From Nocardia inohanensis NBRC 100128 (GTDB lineage: Bacteria; Actinomycetota; Actinomycetes; Mycobacteriales; Mycobacteriaceae): a stretch of 64,000 nucleotides of DNA. The notes under the pieces were generated by a model that was not told the origin of the DNA, ran no database searches, and saw only the letters and a list, made by a program, of their open reading frames with translations. A program made the position numbers and the translations under genes. Where the stretch lies: positions 124,001 through 188,000 of the forward strand of contig NZ_BDBK01000019.1 of NCBI RefSeq assembly GCF_001612945.1. The letters run 5' to 3'. This document shows positions 49,352 to 57,716 of the stretch, piece by piece; the first letter of the stretch is position 1; each line of letters starts with the position of its first letter.

Positions 49352-50323
49352 GTGACCATCGCCGTGTCCGCCTCCATCGCGACCGACCATCCGATGCGAT
49401 TCCCCGGGAAATTCTCCGATGTGCTACTGGCAGACCAGCTTCAGCACGTCTCGCTGAGCTTCCTCGTCGACGACCTGGTCATCCGCCGCGGCGGCGTGGC
49501 GGGCAATATCGCCTACGCCATGGGCCTGCTCGGCCAGTCCCCGCTGCTGGTCGGCGCGGTCGGCCCCGACTTCTCCGACTACCGGAACTGGTTGCAGGAC
49601 AACGGCGTCGACTGCTCGGCCGTCAAGGTCTCCACCGAAGCCCACACCGCGCGCTTCGTCTGCACCACCGACGAGTCCATGGCCCAGATCGCCTCCTTCT
49701 ACCCGGGCGCGATGAGCGAGGCCCGCGACATCTCCATCGTCGATCTGGCTGCGGGCCGCGACCTTTCGCTGGTGCTGGTCGGCGCGAACGATCCGGACGC
49801 CATGGTCCTGCACACCCAGCAGGCCCGCACCGCCGGCATCCCCTTCGCCGCCGACCCGTCGCAGCAGCTGGCCCGCCTCGACGGCGAGCAGGCGCTCGAG
49901 CTCATCGACGGCGCCGCCTACCTGTTCACCAACGAATACGAGTGGGGTCTGCTGCTGTCCAAGACCGGCCTCACCGAAGCGGAAGTCGCTGAGCGCGTAG
50001 GCATCCGGGTCACCACGCTCGGCTCCAAGGGCGCGAAGATCGTCGACCGCGACGGCACCGAACTGCACGTGGACGTGGTCCCCGACACCGCCAAGGTCGA
50101 TCCCACCGGCGTCGGCGACGGCTTCCGCGCCGGCTTCCTCACCGGCCACAGCGCGGGCCTGTCCCTGGAGCGTTCGGCCCAGCTCGGTTCGCTCATCGCC
50201 GTGCTCATCCTGGAGACCGTCGGCACCCAGGAATGGACCCTCGATCGCGATGTCGCGTTGAAGCGCCTGCGTGAGGCGTACGGCGCGGAGGCCGCGGCCG
50301 AGATCGAAAATATTCTCGCCTGA
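49352..50323 (+). CDS. adoK: adenosine kinase (PfkB family)
   Basis: 323 aa, strongly similar to the M. tuberculosis Rv2202c (cbhK/adoK) sequence that I recall. PfkB motifs: N-terminal RRGGVAGNIAYAMGLLG (~residues 43-59), and C-terminal DPTGVGDGFRAGFLTG (~250-265; GxGD with catalytic Asp). Also AHTARFVCTTD and TLGSKGAKIVD. Phosphorylates adenosine (and possibly other purine nucleosides) with ATP. GTG 49352 follows GAAGGA; a reading from 49262 is longer and rejected. An intrinsic terminator follows. Confidence 0.92.
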   Translation: MTIAVSASIATDHPMRFPGKFSDVLLADQLQHVSLSFLVDDLVIRRGGVAGNIAYAMGLLGQSPLLVGAVGPDFSDYRNWLQDNGVDCSAVKVSTEAHTARFVCTTDESMAQIASFYPGAMSEARDISIVDLAAGRDLSLVLVGANDPDAMVLHTQQARTAGIPFAADPSQQLARLDGEQALELIDGAAYLFTNEYEWGLLLSKTGLTEAEVAERVGIRVTTLGSKGAKIVDRDGTELHVDVVPDTAKVDPTGVGDGFRAGFLTGHSAGLSLERSAQLGSLIAVLILETVGTQEWTLDRDVALKRLREAYGAEAAAEIENILA

Positions 50324-50344
50324 AACCTGCTCGACAAGTTCGTC

Positions 50345-50382
50345 CCGCACGCTGATCCTCGTTGATCGGCGTGCGGTTTTCT
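50345..50382. terminator. intrinsic terminator after adoK
   Basis: CCGCACGCTGATC (50345-50357) pairs with GATCGGCGTGCGG (50364-50376), one mismatch, followed by TTTTCT; 22 bases after the stop. A classic U-tract terminator. Confidence 0.9.
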
Positions 50383-50415
50383 GTGCGCCCGAAGTCTTAT
50401 TCGAAGGACCTGATG

Positions 50416-51306
50416 ATGGTGGTGCGGGTCGGCATTGTCGACTTGATCTCGCTGCGACCCGAGAGCATGACTCGCCGGGTATTCCTGGAGGCGGTGACGG
50501 GGGCGAGCCAGGAGCTCGTTCCCGGGGGAATCCATTTGGAGACAACGGTTTTCGGGATCGATCCGCGCGGGCCGGTCGAGGACGTGGACTGGGCCGGGCT
50601 CGCGGTGATGGACGCACTCATAGTCAGCGGCAGCGAACCGACCACCGGGGATATCGCCGGCGAGCCGTGCCTGCGGATCATCGACGCCATGCTGCGCGAA
50701 TGCGCGGGGTCTGCCCTGCTGTTCTCCTGCCAATCCGCCCACGCCGCGCTACACCTGCTGTACGGGCTGGGACGGCAGCGGCTGGCGCGCCGGCAGCACG
50801 GGTGCTTCGAGCATCACGTGGTGGCCGATGCGCTGACCACCGACCTGCCCGAGACCGTGCTGGTTCCCCATTCCCGCTGGAACGCGATGCTCTCCGCGGA
50901 CTTGCGCGCAGCCGGGGTGCCCATCCTGCTGGATTCCGCCGACGCCGAATGGCAGCTCGCCGCCGACGGGCCGGACCGGGTGTTCATCCAGGGCCATCCG
51001 GAGTACCTGTGCGACACCATGGCCCGCGAATACCGGCGGGATCTGCGGCGCTGGCTGGCCGATCCGGCCCTCTCCTTCCCCCATATCCCGCGCGGCTACT
51101 TCCCCGCCGACGTGTACGCCCGGCTGATCGAACACGCCGAACTGGTTCGCACCCAACGCGACCCGCGCCTGCTCGACCACCTGCCGCTGCCCGCCGATTA
51201 CCGCGAAGTGGCCGCCGACTGGTCCGCGCACTCCCGGCTGTTCTTCGCCAATTGGCTGCGCGTGGTCGCTGAGCGGTGCGCGGCCGAGACGCCGCTCGCG
51301 GCCTAG
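50416..51306 (+). CDS. MetA-like (homoserine O-succinyl/acetyltransferase family) protein
   Basis: 296 aa. Class I glutamine amidotransferase-like fold of the HTS family. Catalytic Cys in LLFSCQSAHAAL (~105), HHVV..., VPHSRWNAM and the His-Glu pair in QGHPEYL (~195), a C-terminal WSAHSRLFFANWL. HTS enzymes acylate homoserine for methionine synthesis, but actinomycetes mostly use MetX, so a related acyltransferase role is possible. ATG 50416 has AAGGA 7 bases upstream; ATG 50413 is one codon longer. It stands alone after adoK. Confidence 0.85.
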   Translation: MVVRVGIVDLISLRPESMTRRVFLEAVTGASQELVPGGIHLETTVFGIDPRGPVEDVDWAGLAVMDALIVSGSEPTTGDIAGEPCLRIIDAMLRECAGSALLFSCQSAHAALHLLYGLGRQRLARRQHGCFEHHVVADALTTDLPETVLVPHSRWNAMLSADLRAAGVPILLDSADAEWQLAADGPDRVFIQGHPEYLCDTMAREYRRDLRRWLADPALSFPHIPRGYFPADVYARLIEHAELVRTQRDPRLLDHLPLPADYREVAADWSAHSRLFFANWLRVVAERCAAETPLAA

Positions 51307-51319
51307 CTACTCTTACCGC

Positions 51320-52033
51320 ATGGCTTCCGACCGTTTGTATTTTCGACAGCTGCTGTCCGGGCGTGACTGGGCGGTCGGCGATCCGATCGCCACGCAGATG
51401 CGCAATTTCGCGTACCTGATCGGCGATCGGGACACCGGCGAGGCCGTCGTGGTGGATCCGGCGTACGAGGCCGGGCAGCTGGTCGAGATCGCCGAGGAAG
51501 ACGGGATGCGGCTGACCGGGGTGCTGGCCACGCATCACCACCCCGATCATGTCGGCGGCACCATGCTCGGATTCACGCTGCGCGGGGTGAAGGAACTCCT
51601 CGAGAAGACCGATGTGGCCGTGCACGTCAACGCGGAAGAGCTGCCGTGGGTCGCGAACGTCACCGGCATCGCGCCCTCCGAACTGACCGGGCACGCGCAC
51701 GGCGACAAGGTCGCGGTCGGCGGCTTCGAGATCGAGCTGCTGCATACGCCCGGGCATACGCCGGGCAGCCAGTGCTTCCTGTTCGAGAACCGGCTCATCG
51801 CGGGCGACACCCTGTTCGTGGATGGCTGCGGCCGCACCGATTTCCCGGGCGGCAACTCCGACGACATGTTCCGCAGCCTGCGGTATCTGGCTGGGCTGCA
51901 AGGGGATCCGGTGGTATACCCGGGGCATTGGTACTCCGAGGAGCCGTCCGCGACGCTCTCGCACGTTCGCGATCACAACTACGTGATGCGGCCGCAGACC
52001 CTCGAACAGTGGCAGATGTTCATGCCGAGCTGA
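51320..52033 (+). CDS. metallo-beta-lactamase fold hydrolase (glyoxalase II-like)
   Basis: 237 aa. Zn motif THHHPDHVGG (~residues 74-83), a further His in LLHTPGHTPGSQ (~140-151), Asp in GDTLFVDGCGRTDFPG and a final His in VVYPGHW, a complete MBL ligand set. Could hydrolyse S-lactoylglutathione-type thioesters or similar; actinomycetes use mycothiol instead of glutathione. ATG 51320, with no clear ribosome site; 13 bases after the MetA-like gene, so possibly co-transcribed. A terminator follows. Confidence 0.88.
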   Translation: MASDRLYFRQLLSGRDWAVGDPIATQMRNFAYLIGDRDTGEAVVVDPAYEAGQLVEIAEEDGMRLTGVLATHHHPDHVGGTMLGFTLRGVKELLEKTDVAVHVNAEELPWVANVTGIAPSELTGHAHGDKVAVGGFEIELLHTPGHTPGSQCFLFENRLIAGDTLFVDGCGRTDFPGGNSDDMFRSLRYLAGLQGDPVVYPGHWYSEEPSATLSHVRDHNYVMRPQTLEQWQMFMPS

Positions 52034-52050
52034 TCACACCCTTCGACAGC

Positions 52051-52088
52051 AATCCGCCCGCCCCGAATACCTTCGGAGCGGGCGGATT
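52051..52088. terminator. bidirectional terminator between MBL hydrolase and ilvE
   Basis: AATCCGCCCGC (52051-52061) and GCGGGCGGATT (52078-52088), perfect 11-base arms, between convergent stops at 52033 and 52101, followed by TTC. Confidence 0.85.
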
Positions 52089-52100
52089 TCGTTGTTCAGC

Positions 52101-53201
52101 TCAGGCGAGCGTACGCATCCAGCCGTGCTTGTCGGCGAAGGTGCCGCGCTGAATACCGGTGAGGGTGTCGCGCAACGCCATGGTCACCTCGCCCGGTTCC
52201 CCGCTGCCGATGGTGAATTCACCCTCCGCGGAGCGCACCGAGCCCACCGGAATGACGACCGCGGCGGTACCGCAGCCGAAAACCTCGGTGATTTCACCGG
52301 ATTCGACGCCCTTGCGCCACTCCTCCACCGACACCTTGCGCTCCTGCACCGCATAACCCGCATCGGCGGCCAGGGTGATGAGCGAATCGCGAGTGATGCC
52401 GGGTAGCAGCGAGCCCGACAGCTCCGGGGTCACCAGGCGCGCGTCCGAGCCGCTGCCGAACACGAAGAACAGGTTGTTGGTGCCCATCTCCTCGACGTAG
52501 CGGTGCTCGCAGGCGTCCAGCCACACCACCTGGTCGCAGCCCTTCTCGGCGGCCTGCCGCTGGGCGAGCAGCGACGCGGCGTAGTTGCCCGCCACCTTCG
52601 CCTCACCGGTACCGCCCGGCGCGGCGCGCACGTATTCGGTCGACAGCCACACCTTGACCGGCTTCAACCCGCCGGCGAAGTACGCGCCGGCCGGGGAACC
52701 CATCAGCAGGTACTTGTAGCCGGACGCCGGCTTCACACCCAGGCCGACCTCGGTGGAGAACATGAACGGCCGCAGGTACAGCGCGTCCTCGCCGCCCGCC
52801 GCGGGCACCCAGTCGGCATCCACTTCGAGCAGCTGGCGCACGGATTCGATGAACAGCTCATCGGGCAGCTCGGCCATCGCCATGCGCGCCGCCGAGCGAC
52901 GGAATCGCGCGGCATTGGCATCGACGCGGAAGGTGGCGATGCTCCCGTCCGCCTGCCGGTACGCCTTCAGCCCCTCGAAAATGGCCTGGCCGTAGTGGAA
53001 GACCATGGTCGCCGGATCCATCGCGATCGGCGCGTACGGCTCGACGGTCGGGTTCACCCACTGCCCGTCCACATAGTCGATGGAGACCATGTGGTCGGTG
53101 AAGAACCGCCCGAACCCCGGCGCCGCGAGTACTTCCTGCCGCCGCTCCGCAGAACTCGGTGCGGGATGCGAGACACGGCTGAACTTCGCGGCAACAGTCA
53201 T
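52101..53201 (-). CDS. ilvE: branched-chain amino acid aminotransferase
   Basis: 366 aa, class IV PLP aminotransferase. PLP-lysine is in the conserved KVAGNYAAS (~residue 202), with VFHYGQAIFEGLKAYRQADGSIATFR (~residues 66-91), EMGTNNLFFVFGSG (phosphate loop) and LLPGITRDSLI. Transfers amino groups between 2-oxoglutarate and Val/Ile/Leu precursors. ATG 53201 is the family start; longer readings add unrelated residues. The gene corresponds to Rv2210c and is followed, beyond a single gene, by gcvT (Rv2211c) as in mycobacteria. Confidence 0.95.
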   Translation of the reverse strand: MTVAAKFSRVSHPAPSSAERRQEVLAAPGFGRFFTDHMVSIDYVDGQWVNPTVEPYAPIAMDPATMVFHYGQAIFEGLKAYRQADGSIATFRVDANAARFRRSAARMAMAELPDELFIESVRQLLEVDADWVPAAGGEDALYLRPFMFSTEVGLGVKPASGYKYLLMGSPAGAYFAGGLKPVKVWLSTEYVRAAPGGTGEAKVAGNYAASLLAQRQAAEKGCDQVVWLDACEHRYVEEMGTNNLFFVFGSGSDARLVTPELSGSLLPGITRDSLITLAADAGYAVQERKVSVEEWRKGVESGEITEVFGCGTAAVVIPVGSVRSAEGEFTIGSGEPGEVTMALRDTLTGIQRGTFADKHGWMRTLA

Positions 53202-53307
53202 GGCTTGGAGTGTAAATCGCCGGGCACGCGAGGTGGGAGCCGGTATGCCAGGCGTTGACACGGCCACGATTCGAGCCGGTCGGTCGGCACGCCGATAGGG
53301 TGAACGG

Positions 53308-54159
53308 GTGTACCAGCCGCCTACGGAATACACCGTCGACCCCGAACCGCCACACGCCACGCGCCCGTGGCTGCTCGCGCTGATTCTGGTATCGGTACTC
53401 GCGTTGATCGCGGTGGTCACCGTGGCGATCCGGCAACCCGGTCACCTGGTCAACGGAAACGCCCTGCCCGCAGACAATTACGGTCCGCAGGACACCGCGA
53501 CCCACGCGCCGACCACCACCACGACGACCACGACCACCACGGCGCCCAAAGCCGTGATCCCCGCCGTGACGCCCGGCTGGCAGACCGCGTACTCGATCTC
53601 CCGCAACGCCGTCTACGACGTGCCCGCGGACTGGACGGTCCCGACGCCCACCACCATCGTCGGCTTCGAGGACGGCGCCGATCGAGTGGTCATGAGCGGC
53701 GCGTCGACCTACAAGGAGAAGGCGTGCGGTGACTACGGCCCGCGTGCCATCGCGGGCGTGACCGGGTCCCGGCTGGGCGTCCCCGCCGACGCCGCTCGTG
53801 CCATCGCCGACAGCTGGTCCAAGCTGGCCGCCTCCGACGAAGGCAAACCGGCCGGTCAGATCAGTTTGAGCGGGGCCGAGGAACTCACCATTCAAGGCCG
53901 CCCCGCCGCCCACGTCACCGCCACCATCGCCAACGCGGCGCCCTTCACCTGCAAGAACACCGCCACGGCCGTCGTGCACGCGGTAGCCATCGCGGCGAAC
54001 AACGGCCAATCCGTGGTCATGGTCATCTACGCCGACCAGGACGTCTCCGACGCGGCCACCGCCGACACCATGCGCCAGATGTTCACGACCCTGCGCCCCG
54101 CGAACCTCACCCAGGCCCAGTGCAAGCAGGAGAACTCGGTCGTCGGCACCTGGTGCTGA
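53308..54159 (+). CDS. membrane-anchored protein with Thr-rich linker
   Basis: 283 aa. Cytosolic N-terminus of ~22 residues, a single hydrophobic segment at ~23-43 (LLALILVSVLALIAVVTVAI), a linker with an uninterrupted run of ten Thr (~70-79), and an extracytoplasmic domain from ~90 to 283. The domain contains VYDVPADWTVPTPTTIVGFED and four Cys that may form disulfides, a pattern resembling DUF8017-type envelope proteins. GTG 53308. Function unknown; divergent from ilvE by 106 bases. Confidence 0.75.
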   Translation: MYQPPTEYTVDPEPPHATRPWLLALILVSVLALIAVVTVAIRQPGHLVNGNALPADNYGPQDTATHAPTTTTTTTTTTAPKAVIPAVTPGWQTAYSISRNAVYDVPADWTVPTPTTIVGFEDGADRVVMSGASTYKEKACGDYGPRAIAGVTGSRLGVPADAARAIADSWSKLAASDEGKPAGQISLSGAEELTIQGRPAAHVTATIANAAPFTCKNTATAVVHAVAIAANNGQSVVMVIYADQDVSDAATADTMRQMFTTLRPANLTQAQCKQENSVVGTWC

Positions 54160-54165
54160 AACGAG

Positions 54166-54210
54166 AAACGCCCGCTCGCCGGTCCGGAAACCATTGGCGA
54201 GCGGGCGTTT
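54166..54210. terminator. bidirectional terminator before gcvT stop
   Basis: AAACGCCCGCTCGCC (54166-54180) and complement (54196-54210), perfect 15-base arms with a T-run, between convergent stops. Confidence 0.9.
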
Positions 54211-54219
54211 TCGCTGTTC

Positions 54220-55341
54220 TTACGCGGTGCGCACCTCGACGAACGGCGGCCGGATGACCTCACACCGCAAACGCCGGCCACGCACATCCACCTCGACCTC
54301 GTCACCGGGCTCGATACCCGCGGCGGTGTCGAGCAGCGCGAGCGCGATCCCGATCTTCAAACTCGGCGAGAAGGTGCCGGAAGTGGTTTCCCCGATCTGC
54401 TGATCCCCCCGCACCACGGTCTGCCCCTGCCGCAGCACACCCCGGTCGATGGCCTTGAGCCCCAGCAGAATCCGCTTGGGCCCCGCCGCCTTCTCCTGCT
54501 CCAGCGCGGCCTTGCCCCAGAACTCGGACTTCTTCCACCCCACCGCCCAGCCGGTGCGCGCCTGCAACGGCGAAATATCAACGGACAGTTCATGTCCGTG
54601 CAGCGGGTAACCCATCTCGGTGCGCAGGGTGTCGCGAGCCCCGAGCCCCGCAGCCTGTCCCCCAGCGGCCTCGACCTGCGCCAGAATCCCCCGGAACACC
54701 GCCTCCGCATCCGCCCAGCGCGGCAGCAGCTCGTACCCATGCTCCCCGGTGTAGCCCGTCCGGCAAACCCGGACCGGACGCCCTTCCCACTCGGCGTCCT
54801 CGTACGCCATGTACTCCATCTCGGTCGGCAGCCCCAGCTTCGCGAGCACCTCCGCCGACTTCGGCCCCTGCACCGCGAACACCGCGTACTCCCGATGCTC
54901 ATCGGTCACGGTGACGCCCTCGGGCGCGGCCTTCTGAAGTTCGGCCACCACGGTCGCGGTATTGGCGGCGTTCGGCACCAGGAAGATCTCGTCATCGCTC
55001 ACGTAGTAGGCGATCAAGTCATCGATAACCCCACCCTCGGACGTGCAGCACAACGTGTACTGCGCCTTCCCGGGCCGAATCCGATTCAAATCGTTGGTCA
55101 ACGCCGAGTTCACGAATTCGGCAGCCCCCGCACCCTGCACGGTCGCCTTACCGAGATGGCTGACGTCGAACAGCCCGACGCTGCTGCGCACCGCGGTGTG
55201 CTCCCCCACGGTCCCCGCATAGGAAACCGGCATCTCCCACCCCCCGAACGGCGCGAAGGTGGCGCCCAGCTCAACGTGGACGTTATGGATGGGTCCCTGC
55301 AACAGCTTCTCGTCGGTCACCCGTGAGAGCTTATCGGTCAC
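54220..55341 (-). CDS. gcvT: glycine cleavage system aminomethyltransferase
   Basis: 373 aa, T-protein. Recognisable: GPIHNVHVELGATFAPFGGWEMPVSY (~residues 16-41), LFDVSHLGKATVQG, GGVIDDLIAY (the catalytic Asp region), VCRTGYTGEHGYEL, and the C-terminal barrel with GETTSGTFSPSLKIGIALALL. Transfers a methylene group from aminomethyl-lipoyl-H-protein to tetrahydrofolate. The other glycine cleavage genes are not in the window. Start 55341 (MTDKLSRVTDEKL). Confidence 0.95.
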   Translation of the reverse strand: MTDKLSRVTDEKLLQGPIHNVHVELGATFAPFGGWEMPVSYAGTVGEHTAVRSSVGLFDVSHLGKATVQGAGAAEFVNSALTNDLNRIRPGKAQYTLCCTSEGGVIDDLIAYYVSDDEIFLVPNAANTATVVAELQKAAPEGVTVTDEHREYAVFAVQGPKSAEVLAKLGLPTEMEYMAYEDAEWEGRPVRVCRTGYTGEHGYELLPRWADAEAVFRGILAQVEAAGGQAAGLGARDTLRTEMGYPLHGHELSVDISPLQARTGWAVGWKKSEFWGKAALEQEKAAGPKRILLGLKAIDRGVLRQGQTVVRGDQQIGETTSGTFSPSLKIGIALALLDTAAGIEPGDEVEVDVRGRRLRCEVIRPPFVEVRTA

Positions 55342-55369
55342 ATCCGGGCCGCCCGCGATTCACCCGAAG

Positions 55370-55912
55370 TCAGCGCACCACAAGCGGCAGTGGCCGGACC
55401 GCTAGCCCGCCGTGCTCCGCCAGAAACGGGCGCGCCGTCCGCAAAGACTCGAACGCGGACCACGCATCGGCCAGATCCGCGATCCCCCGCGCCGCGACCA
55501 GCACCGGCCGGATCGCCTCGGTGATGCCCTGCAATGGCAACCGAGCCTCCAGCGGGTGTGCGATCACCGGCCATTGCGGCCGAATCAGCTTGCCGGCCAC
55601 CGCGGCCTGATGGGCCGTGAACGCCTCGTCCACGGCGGTCACCTCGGCGCGCACCGCCGCGACCGTGGCGTCCAGATCGATCACGCCGCCGATGTCGAGC
55701 CCGCTCAGAGCTCCCTCCTCGCATTCGATCGCCCGGTACCCCGCCGTCAGCGTCGCCGACTCCTCCCCGTCCTCAGCTTCCAGCACCCACGCCCCGGACA
55801 ATCGCGAAAGCCCGATCGCCCGTCCGACATTCACATGCCACACGACTAGGCGGCCCTGCGCCTTGTTCACCACCACCACGAGGGAAAGCACAGACTCGAC
55901 CGCGCTGCTCAT
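55370..55912 (-). CDS. hypothetical protein, 180 aa
   Basis: Starts MSSAVESVLSLVVVVNKAQGRLVVWHVNVGRAIGLSRLSG. The chain is rich in Ala, Leu and Glu (helical after ~residue 70) with an N-terminal beta-like stretch; no membrane segment or motif recognised. GGAGCGG precedes the ATG at 55912 by three to seven bases; a longer in-frame reading to 56083 lacks a ribosome site and was rejected. It lies 28 bases downstream of gcvT's start, so it is not in the gcvT operon but may be read from a separate promoter. Confidence 0.65.
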   Translation of the reverse strand: MSSAVESVLSLVVVVNKAQGRLVVWHVNVGRAIGLSRLSGAWVLEAEDGEESATLTAGYRAIECEEGALSGLDIGGVIDLDATVAAVRAEVTAVDEAFTAHQAAVAGKLIRPQWPVIAHPLEARLPLQGITEAIRPVLVAARGIADLADAWSAFESLRTARPFLAEHGGLAVRPLPLVVR

Positions 55913-56186
55913 ACCGCTCCAATGCCCCTGGACGTCTCGGTCAGGGCAAGCGTAGAGCACACCTACGACAACCAATTCGACTCCACCCCAACAAAATTCA
56001 TTCAACCAGTCGGTTCGGTTCCATCGAAACGGGACCAGCCCGAAACCGGACACCGCCGCCGCCCAGATCGCCGCGAGCTTCACTGGACTGCCCAGCTGAA
56101 AAAATCTGTAGTGGTGGGTCTAGACATTCCGCGCGGGACTGTGTAATTTCACTGTCGTTCAGAGAAGAGATCGAGTAGCTGGGCAG

Positions 56187-56339
56187 GTGAACTGCCTGGC
56201 ATGCGGTACGCCCGACCCCTCCGGCGCAGACGAAGCATCCGGCCCCACGGCCAGGACCGCCGCCGGAGGGGACAGGGCGCAGAAAGACGAAGACCTTGAC
56301 AGCAAAATCCGACGCGCGGAGGTGGTGGCTACTGAGTAA
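56187..56339 (+). CDS. possible small leader ORF, 50 aa
   Basis: GTG 56187 to TAA 56339, reading MNCLACGTPDPSGADEASGP and on; two Cys near the start (C-x2-C, CLAC) and an Asp/Glu/Lys-rich end. Upstream bases (AGCTGGGCA) are a weak ribosome site. It sits inside the leader of the MerR-like gene. No family similarity; it could be a non-coding stretch. Confidence 0.25.
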   Translation: MNCLACGTPDPSGADEASGPTARTAAGGDRAQKDEDLDSKIRRAEVVATE

Positions 56340-56440
56340 CCCCGAACCGATTTCACATCGCGAGGCATCTCCGATGCCATGTAAACCATCGACCCACAGG
56401 GGCCGGTGAAAAGTTTGTCCCTTTCGTATACGTAGATCTC

Positions 56441-56468
56441 AGGCCCCGGCGCACCCGCGCCGGGGCCT
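56441..56468. promoter_or_regulatory. strong GC-rich hairpin in MerR-gene leader
   Basis: 12-base perfect arms and ACCC loop, located 29 bases before the start codon GTG at 56498. No U-tract follows, so it may be an attenuator or a 5' stem rather than a terminator. Confidence 0.6.
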
Positions 56469-56497
56469 CCCGTCGTTCCCAAACCCCGAGAGGTGCT

Positions 56498-56863
56498 GTG
56501 CAGCAACAAGATACGACCCCCACCGGCACGACCGGCGGGACAGACAGACTCGACGACGAAGACTTCCCCGCCTACAGCATGGGCCGCGCCGCCGAAATCC
56601 TCGGCGTAACCCAAGCCTTCCTCCGCACCCTCGACGCCGCCCGCCTGCTCACCCCCCAACGCTCCCCCGGCGGCCACCGCCGTTACTCCCGCTACCAACT
56701 CCGCATAGCGGCCCGAGTACGCGAACTGATAGACGCCGGCAACTCCCTCGAGGGCGCCTGCCGCATCGTCATCCTCGAAGACCAACTCGCCGAAGCCCAG
56801 GCCCTCAACGCCACCCTGCAAAACGCCCTGGACGAGCATGAGTCACAGGACCACGGCCACTGA
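56498..56863 (+). CDS. MerR-family DNA-binding protein
   Basis: 121 aa. One MerR-type winged helix: YSMGRAAEILGVTQAFLRTLDAARLLTPQRSPGGHRRYSRYQL (~residues 26-68) followed by a helical dimerisation tail (IAARVRELIDAGNSLEGACRIVILEDQLAEAQ). There is no C-terminal metal or drug domain, so it is a short MerR/HspR-like type. GTG 56498 has GAGAGG upstream. It has a long leader with a hairpin, which suggests post-transcriptional control. Its target is not identifiable. Confidence 0.85.
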   Translation: MQQQDTTPTGTTGGTDRLDDEDFPAYSMGRAAEILGVTQAFLRTLDAARLLTPQRSPGGHRRYSRYQLRIAARVRELIDAGNSLEGACRIVILEDQLAEAQALNATLQNALDEHESQDHGH

Positions 56864-57244
56864 CCGCTTCAGCCGTCACCGGCGGCGGGAAGATGAGCTC
56901 ACCACCACGCGCCGAATCACGCGGACTCGGTTCACCGTCGACCGTGAAAGTATCAGCGCTACAGATGATCTCGTGGTGAGCTAGCTCACCGCCGCCATTT
57001 CACGACCGGATACCACAGCGTTACAGCCGGACATCGGATGGCCATCAGCACGTCACCCCTACGGCAAACATCCAGGCGCACACTATTTCTGCACCCGGCG
57101 CCGGGTGGACGGGCCCCAACCCTCCGCACTCGGGCCCCACGCCGCGGATCCGACGCGAAGTTCTCCAGCCTCGTCGCGTCCGGTCCATGCAATCCGCCGC
57201 GTCCCCGCCGCCGGGTGCACACCAGCTGCCGTCCGGAGGTTCCG
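56864..57244. other. intergenic with a perfect palindrome
   Basis: 381 bases between the MerR-like gene and the next gene. The only clear element is GGTGAGCTAGCTCACC at 56975-56990, a perfect 16-base palindrome. A partly complementary AGCTCACCACCACG lies at 56894-56907. No protein or RNA gene was recognised. Confidence 0.55.
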
Positions 57245-57709
57245 ATGTTCGAATCCTGCTGCTCCCCACACGAATCCGCGCACCTGCTGCGAGCCCGCTT
57301 CGGGCTACCGGTCGAAACATTCGCTGATCGGCCGTATCTCACCATGGGGTCGCCGATCGAGGCGATCGAGCTACCCGCCGAACTGGGCGAGCAAGTCCGC
57401 GGCCGGCTCACTGGCTTGCCCTCGACGCCGGTGATAGCCGATCCGCGGGACCGGCGCTGGACGTTCCTCGTCGCCGCACCGATTCCGTATCACGTTGTGC
57501 CGCTGCGCATGCGGAGACTTCTCACCGCGTACGGTGTCACCTTCTCGGTGCCTGGCGCACGCGTCAGACTGCCCAGCTCCGACCGGGCCGGCGACTGGCA
57601 TTGGGCCAGCGAACCGACGCCCGGGCGTCTGGTAATCCCACAGCGCGCCGTCATCCTGCAAATGATCCGGCGATTGATTCTCGAGGGACCGGATTCAGTG
57701 TCGGCGTGA
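57245..57709 (+). CDS. hypothetical protein, 154 aa
   Basis: ATG 57245 behind a strong GGAGG. The protein starts MFESCCSPHESAHLLRARFG (adjacent Cys pair), then IEAIELPAELGEQVRGRLTG and RRWTFLVAAPIP, ending in WASEPTPGRLVIP and a helical VILQMIRRLILEG. Proteins of this general type (single-domain, about 150 aa) are common in Nocardia and Rhodococcus; I cannot assign a fold. It faces the next gene, with convergent stops 7 bases apart. Confidence 0.7.
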   Translation: MFESCCSPHESAHLLRARFGLPVETFADRPYLTMGSPIEAIELPAELGEQVRGRLTGLPSTPVIADPRDRRWTFLVAAPIPYHVVPLRMRRLLTAYGVTFSVPGARVRLPSSDRAGDWHWASEPTPGRLVIPQRAVILQMIRRLILEGPDSVSA

Positions 57710-57716
57710 AGGCGGT

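Larger units (their letters stand above)
55913..56497. promoter_or_regulatory. long leader region upstream of the MerR-like gene
   Basis: 585 bases with no strong gene. A sigma-A-like promoter TAGACA-N17-TAATTT is at 56121-56149, which would give a transcript start near 56156 and a leader of ~340 bases. The leader carries a possible 50-codon reading frame (56187-56339), a -10-like TATACG near 56428, and a GC-rich hairpin AGGCCCCGGCGC-ACCC-GCGCCGGGGCCT (56441-56468) ending 29 bases before the GTG. Such a layout fits attenuation or a 5' stabilising stem; mechanism not known. Confidence 0.55.

Noticed and set aside
53505..53550. Tandem nucleotide repeat encoding poly-Thr
   Set aside because: It is a codon run (ACC/ACG) inside a membrane-protein linker, not a structural repeat or CRISPR-like element.
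56159..56839. A 226-codon minus-strand frame over the MerR-like gene and leader
   Set aside because: It is antisense to the MerR-like protein, which has clear helix-turn-helix similarity; the composition is that of a shadow frame.
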